64,000 bases of DNA. It comes from Luteibacter anthropi. Lineage in GTDB: Bacteria > Pseudomonadota > Gammaproteobacteria > Xanthomonadales > Rhodanobacteraceae. A model generated the notes under the pieces. It ran no database searches and was not told the origin of the DNA. It saw only the letters and a program-made list of their open reading frames with translations. The DNA lies in assembly GCF_011759365.1 (NCBI RefSeq), contig NZ_JAARLZ010000011.1, positions 62,001 to 126,000 of the forward strand. The letters are read 5' to 3'. Positions within the stretch are counted from its first letter, which is position 1, and the number at the start of each line of letters is the position of its first letter. Positions 60,654-64,000 of this stretch are shown here, piece after piece. The position numbers and the translations under genes were made by a program.

Positions 60654-61340
60654 ATGCGCGTTCTGGTCATCGAAGACAACACCGACATCGCGACCAACAT
60701 CGGGGACTACCTCGAGGATCGCGGCCATGTGGTCGATTTCGCCGGCGACGGCGTCACCGGCCTGCACCTTGCTGTGGTCCACGATTTCGACGTGATCGTG
60801 CTCGACCTCACCCTGCCGGGGATGGACGGCCTGGACGTGGCGAAGAAACTCCGCCACGAGGCGCACAAGCAGACGCCGGTGCTCATGCTCACCGCCCGCG
60901 ACTCCCTGGATCACAAGCTCATCGGCTTCGAGTCGGGCGCCGACGACTACATGACCAAGCCCTTCGCCCTTCAGGAACTGGCGGCGCGCCTGGAAGTACT
61001 GGCCCGTCGTGGCAAGGGTCCGCAGAGCCGTAGCCTCAAGGTGGCCAACCTCACCTACAACCTCGACACCCTCACGGTGAACCGTGACGGCAAGTCGATC
61101 CAGCTCAACCCCATCGGCCTGAAGCTGTTGCAGGCACTGATGGAGGCCAGCCCGTCCGTGGTGACGCGCCAGGACCTCGAACAGCGCGTGTGGGGCGAGG
61201 AGCTTCCCGACTCCGATTCGCTTCGCGTGCATATCCACGGGCTGCGTGCGGCCATAGACAAACCTTTCGACAAGCCGCTGATTCACACGCGTCACGGTAT
61301 CGGATATCGCATGGTCGATCCGGATGCGGTCCAGGCGTAA
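60654..61340 (+). CDS. OmpR-family response regulator (ColR-like)
   Basis: The 228-residue regulator has a receiver domain with the acidic pair Glu7-Asp8, phospho-acceptor Asp51 (VLDLTLPGMDG) and Lys102 (KPF). A winged-helix DNA-binding domain follows at about 130-225 (LNPIGLKLLQALMEASPSVV, DSDSLRVHIHGLRAAIDKPF, HTRHGIGYRM). The DNA-binding half closely follows ColR of Pseudomonas/Xanthomonas, which controls membrane and metal stress genes; the symbol is not assigned because other OmpR members are possible. It overlaps its histidine kinase by 17 nt. GGAGTG ribosome binding site. Confidence 0.92.
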   Translation: MRVLVIEDNTDIATNIGDYLEDRGHVVDFAGDGVTGLHLAVVHDFDVIVLDLTLPGMDGLDVAKKLRHEAHKQTPVLMLTARDSLDHKLIGFESGADDYMTKPFALQELAARLEVLARRGKGPQSRSLKVANLTYNLDTLTVNRDGKSIQLNPIGLKLLQALMEASPSVVTRQDLEQRVWGEELPDSDSLRVHIHGLRAAIDKPFDKPLIHTRHGIGYRMVDPDAVQA

Positions 61341-62601
61341 GTTACGGTTCCGGCTGGTTGTCACCTTCACGCTGTTCGGTTTCGGGCTGAGCGCGCTTTT
61401 CGCGTACGCGGCCATCAACATCCGCGCGCGCGTCGAAGAGCAGCTGATCAACTCGGCCCTTCAGGATGAAGTCGATTCGCTCAACGAGAAGGTGCGCGCC
61501 AAGGAGCCCATCAGCTTCGAGATCCTGAAAGGCGCCACCTTCAGCGACCGCACCATCTACAAGGCGCCCTTGCCGTGGCAGCCGCTGGACTCGGGTGTCC
61601 ACGACATCTACGAGACCACGAAAGACGGCAAGGATCACCACTACAAGGTGGCCGTGCGTCGCAACGAAGGCATCATCAGCTTCCTGCAGTTCGATGTATC
61701 GCGCGACGAGCTTGGCAAGCGCCAGCTGCTCACGAGCGTGATCGCGGCGGTGTTCCTGTTTGGCCTGTTCTCGCTGGTGCTCGGCGTGTGGCTGTCGTCA
61801 CGCGTGCTGCGTCCGGTGACGGACCTGGCACGGCGCCTTCGCGACTTCCGTCGCGTGGGCAAGGCGGAGCCGCTGGCTCCCCATTTCGCGGATGACGAAG
61901 TCGGCGAGCTGGCGGTGGCACTGGATGAATACGCGATGCGGCTCACCTCGGTGGTGGAGCGCGACCGCGAATTCAATTCCGACGTGAGCCATGAGCTGCG
62001 TACCCCGCTTGCGGTGATCGCCAGCACCACCGAGCTGTTGCAGGGCTCCCCTGACCTTACCGACAAGCTGCGCGAGCGGCTGAAGCGTATCGAGCGTGCG
62101 TCGCGGCAGGCCACGGAGCTTATCGAGGCCCTGTTGCTGCTTTCCCGTGCGGAGCGTCGCGGGCCCACGCGCGGTGAAACCACCGATGTGGCGAAGGTCG
62201 CCTCCGATGTCATCGAGAGCCAGCGTCCGCAGATGGGCGGCAAGCCCATCGAGATCGAGCTGGTGTCCGATGGCTCGGTCACGGTCAACGCGCCGGCGTC
62301 GGTGCTCTCGGTGGCGCTGACCAACCTCATCGGCAACGCCATCAAGTACACGATGGAAGGCACGGTCACGGTGCGCGTTGCCGAAGGACGCATCGACGTC
62401 ATCGACACGGGGCCGGGCATCAAGCCCGAAGACGCCGAGAAACTCTTCCAGCGCGGCATCCGTGGCGAGAGCGCCACGGGCGGCGGGGCAGGCCTGGGCC
62501 TGGCCATCGTACGTCGCCTGTGCGATCTCTACGGCTGGGACGTCTCGCTGCGTCCGCGCGCCGAAATGGCCGGTGCGATCTCCACCATCGACTTCCGCTG
62601 A
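61324..62601 (+). CDS. Sensor histidine kinase (ColS-like)
   Basis: The 425-residue kinase has two membrane helices (about 9-30 and 140-162) bracketing a short periplasmic sensor domain. A HAMP region follows at about 163-215, then the phospho-acceptor His223 in SDVSHELRTPLAV. The ATPase has N box TNLIGNAIKYT, G1 VIDTGPGIKPED and G2 GGGAGLGLAIVRRL. It should phosphorylate the overlapping response regulator. The periplasmic domain shows no recognisable ligand-binding fold. A terminator follows directly. Confidence 0.93.
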   Translation: MRSRRKLRFRLVVTFTLFGFGLSALFAYAAINIRARVEEQLINSALQDEVDSLNEKVRAKEPISFEILKGATFSDRTIYKAPLPWQPLDSGVHDIYETTKDGKDHHYKVAVRRNEGIISFLQFDVSRDELGKRQLLTSVIAAVFLFGLFSLVLGVWLSSRVLRPVTDLARRLRDFRRVGKAEPLAPHFADDEVGELAVALDEYAMRLTSVVERDREFNSDVSHELRTPLAVIASTTELLQGSPDLTDKLRERLKRIERASRQATELIEALLLLSRAERRGPTRGETTDVAKVASDVIESQRPQMGGKPIEIELVSDGSVTVNAPASVLSVALTNLIGNAIKYTMEGTVTVRVAEGRIDVIDTGPGIKPEDAEKLFQRGIRGESATGGGAGLGLAIVRRLCDLYGWDVSLRPRAEMAGAISTIDFR

Positions 62602-62602
62602 G

Positions 62603-62633
62603 AGCCGCGCTGCCACAGGGCAGCACGGCTTTT
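62603..62633 (+). terminator. Terminator of the two-component operon
   Basis: AGCCGCGCTGCC / GGCAGCACGGCT stem with one mismatch, followed by TTTT, starting 2 nt after the kinase stop codon. Confidence 0.75.
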
Positions 62634-62779
62634 GTCACGGAATCTGATGCTGGTTGTCATCGGCCTTGTCATGAAGCTTTCATTTGTTCGCAGGAACATG
62701 CGGGCCTTCCACGGCGCGTGATGGGCGGTCTCAGGGGAGACCAGCCGCGACGCGTCCGAGTTGTGTAAGGACGCAGCCC

Positions 62780-64000
62780 TTGTTCAAGCAGACCGTTCTG
62801 GCCGCCGCCCTCGGCATGGCCTTCGCTTCCGCTGCCTACGCCGCGGACACTGACACCACCGCGACCGATACCGACACCACGAGTGCATCGGCCCGTCGCG
62901 AGAAAGCGCAGGATCTCGACACCGTTTCCGTGATCGGTGCGGGTGAGACCCGCCAGGTGCAGCGCCTGCGCACGTCCGACCAGAAGGCGCTGCCGCCGGG
63001 TACCAGCCTGCAGAAGGTGTTGAACGTGCTGCCGGGCGTGAACGCGCAGTCCGTGGATGCGCTGGGTGCCAATGAGCAGTCGATGACGCTGAGCCTGCGT
63101 GGTTTCAGCGGTACGCGCCTGGGTTATACGCTCGACGGCATGCCGCTGGGCGACAGCGCCTACAACAACTACAACGGTCTCTCGGTGAACCGTGCGCTGA
63201 TCTCGGAGAACTTCGGCGGTGCCGAGCTTTCCGAAGGCATCGGTAACCTTGGCACGCCGTCCACCAGCAACCTCGGTGGCACCATTGCCTACACGTCGAA
63301 CGATCCGCTGAAGAAGATGGGCGGCCGTGTCACCCAGAGCGTGGGCAGCGACCAGAACCGCCGCACCTTCGCGCGCTTCGACACGGGTGAGTACAACGGT
63401 TTCTCGATGTACCTCTCCGGTGCGCGCACCACGTCGGACCTGTGGAACGACCAGACCGCCTACAACAAGTCCACCACCAAGCAGTTCAACGGCAAGGCCG
63501 TGTGGGACTTCGACTGGGCACGGCTGACTGCTTTTGCCGATACGTCGCGCACGTCGCAGGCCGACTACTTCTACCTGTCGAAGAGCGAGCTGGCGCGCGG
63601 CCTGGGCTGGGACTGGGGCGGCTACGCGCCGAACTGGAACAAGGCCGTGGCCAAGGCGTACTGCAACGCAGGCACGCTCAACGCCAAGCTGTGCGATCGC
63701 AGCGGCGCGGATACCGACGCCGATGGCGCCTTCACGGCCGGCCAGATCCTGCGCAGTGATGACGTCTACTACCTCGCCGGCGATTTCTTCCCGAGCGACT
63801 CGGTCACCATCCATGCGCAGGTCTATCACCACGAAGATGCGGGCGAAGGCCACAACTGGAACAGCGGCACGTATTCGTTCCCGGGCACGCCGCAGCAGCT
63901 GCCGTTGATCTTCCGCAACACGCTGTACACGATCAATCGCACCGGTGCGGTGCTGTCGGCTGGCTGGGACTTCGCCAACCATCACATCGAAGGTGGCGTT
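62780..64000 (+). CDS. TonB-dependent receptor, N-terminal part (runs off the right edge)
   Basis: The frame is open from a TTG at 62780 (AAGGA ribosome binding site 8 nt upstream) to the window end, 407 codons. A signal peptide (VLAAALGMAFASAAYAAD) is followed by an Asp/Thr-rich spacer and the TonB box region (DLDTVSVIGAG). The plug domain has TSLQKVLNVLPGVNAQS, MTLSLRGFSGTRLGYTLDGMP and GNLGTPSTSNLGGTIAYTS, and the first barrel strands follow. The opening GTSLQKVLNVLPGVN is that of receptors for vitamin-like or unknown substrates in Xanthomonadales. Adjacent to the ColRS-like operon, but a terminator separates them. Ligand unknown; start codon TTG is likely because no in-frame ATG precedes the signal peptide. 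Confidence 0.9.
   Translation, partial: MFKQTVLAAALGMAFASAAYAADTDTTATDTDTTSASARREKAQDLDTVSVIGAGETRQVQRLRTSDQKALPPGTSLQKVLNVLPGVNAQSVDALGANEQSMTLSLRGFSGTRLGYTLDGMPLGDSAYNNYNGLSVNRALISENFGGAELSEGIGNLGTPSTSNLGGTIAYTSNDPLKKMGGRVTQSVGSDQNRRTFARFDTGEYNGFSMYLSGARTTSDLWNDQTAYNKSTTKQFNGKAVWDFDWARLTAFADTSRTSQADYFYLSKSELARGLGWDWGGYAPNWNKAVAKAYCNAGTLNAKLCDRSGADTDADGAFTAGQILRSDDVYYLAGDFFPSDSVTIHAQVYHHEDAGEGHNWNSGTYSFPGTPQQLPLIFRNTLYTINRTGAVLSAGWDFANHHIEGGV

Overview
The window looks like a chromosomal segment of a gammaproteobacterium of the Xanthomonadales, most like Rhodanobacteraceae such as Luteibacter or Dyella. The reasons are the high GC content, three TonB-dependent receptors, a type IV secretion effector ending in the Xanthomonadales XVIPCD signal with a Gln-rich tail, a ColRS-like two-component system, and many copies of one REP-type palindrome with TGTAGGAGCGCGC ends. 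The assignment is inference; no rRNA or other marker gene is present.

Layout. 1-1.7 kb: thiS-thiG (thiG runs off the left edge) and a Gly/Pro-rich secreted protein. 1.8-7.8 kb: accessory region starting at a tRNA-Gly(CCC). It holds an sce7726/sce7725 gene pair (PD-(D/E)XK-like protein plus beta-family-like protein), a killing-type X-T4SS effector with its probable periplasmic immunity protein, and a small DUF3077-like protein behind a strong hairpin. 8-18 kb: an Ada-AlkA fusion DNA glycosylase, a Fic protein with a repeat-rich promoter, a PEP mutase/isocitrate lyase-family enzyme, an SGNH hydrolase divergent from a LysR regulator, three small unknown genes, a 5'-truncated trypsin-like protease and membrane-anchored hypotheticals. 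18.4-24.3 kb: two divergent TonB-dependent receptors. 24.4-33.3 kb: two small envelope proteins, then a compact class II lanthipeptide locus (28368-28556 precursor, 25406-28276 LanM synthetase, divergent 28770-30431 SyrD-like ABC exporter), an unknown 573-residue protein and an omptin protease.

33.7-41.9 kb: serine carboxypeptidase, MEKHLA/PAS protein, alpha/beta hydrolase, and a MarR-controlled five-gene aromatic-acid-type efflux operon (FUSC, DUF1656, HlyD, NodT-type outer membrane factor) with overlapping genes. 42-50 kb: katG, an OPT peptide transporter, a SecD-P1-like protein, csbD, and a PAS-PAS-PAS-LuxR regulator flanked by two copies of a 32-bp dyad that probably mark its targets. 50-54.8 kb: a Qnr-like pentapeptide protein, a reprolysin-like metalloprotease facing a stand-alone copy of its own propeptide domain, a hypothetical and a GNAT acetyltransferase. 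54.8-55.7 kb: a gene-free zone ending in a four-copy 161-bp tandem array of REP hairpins. 55.7-64 kb: an SGNH hydrolase with a bulb-lectin tail, an MFS transporter, a RimB-like/RimK pair, the ColRS-like system and a third TonB-dependent receptor that runs off the right edge.

The most distinctive content is the lanthipeptide locus, whose 15-residue predicted core is Cys-rich and ends in CC, with a 12-bp hairpin between precursor and synthetase. Next come the sce7726/sce7725 pair, the duplicated regulator boxes, the free-standing protease propeptide and the REP tandem array.
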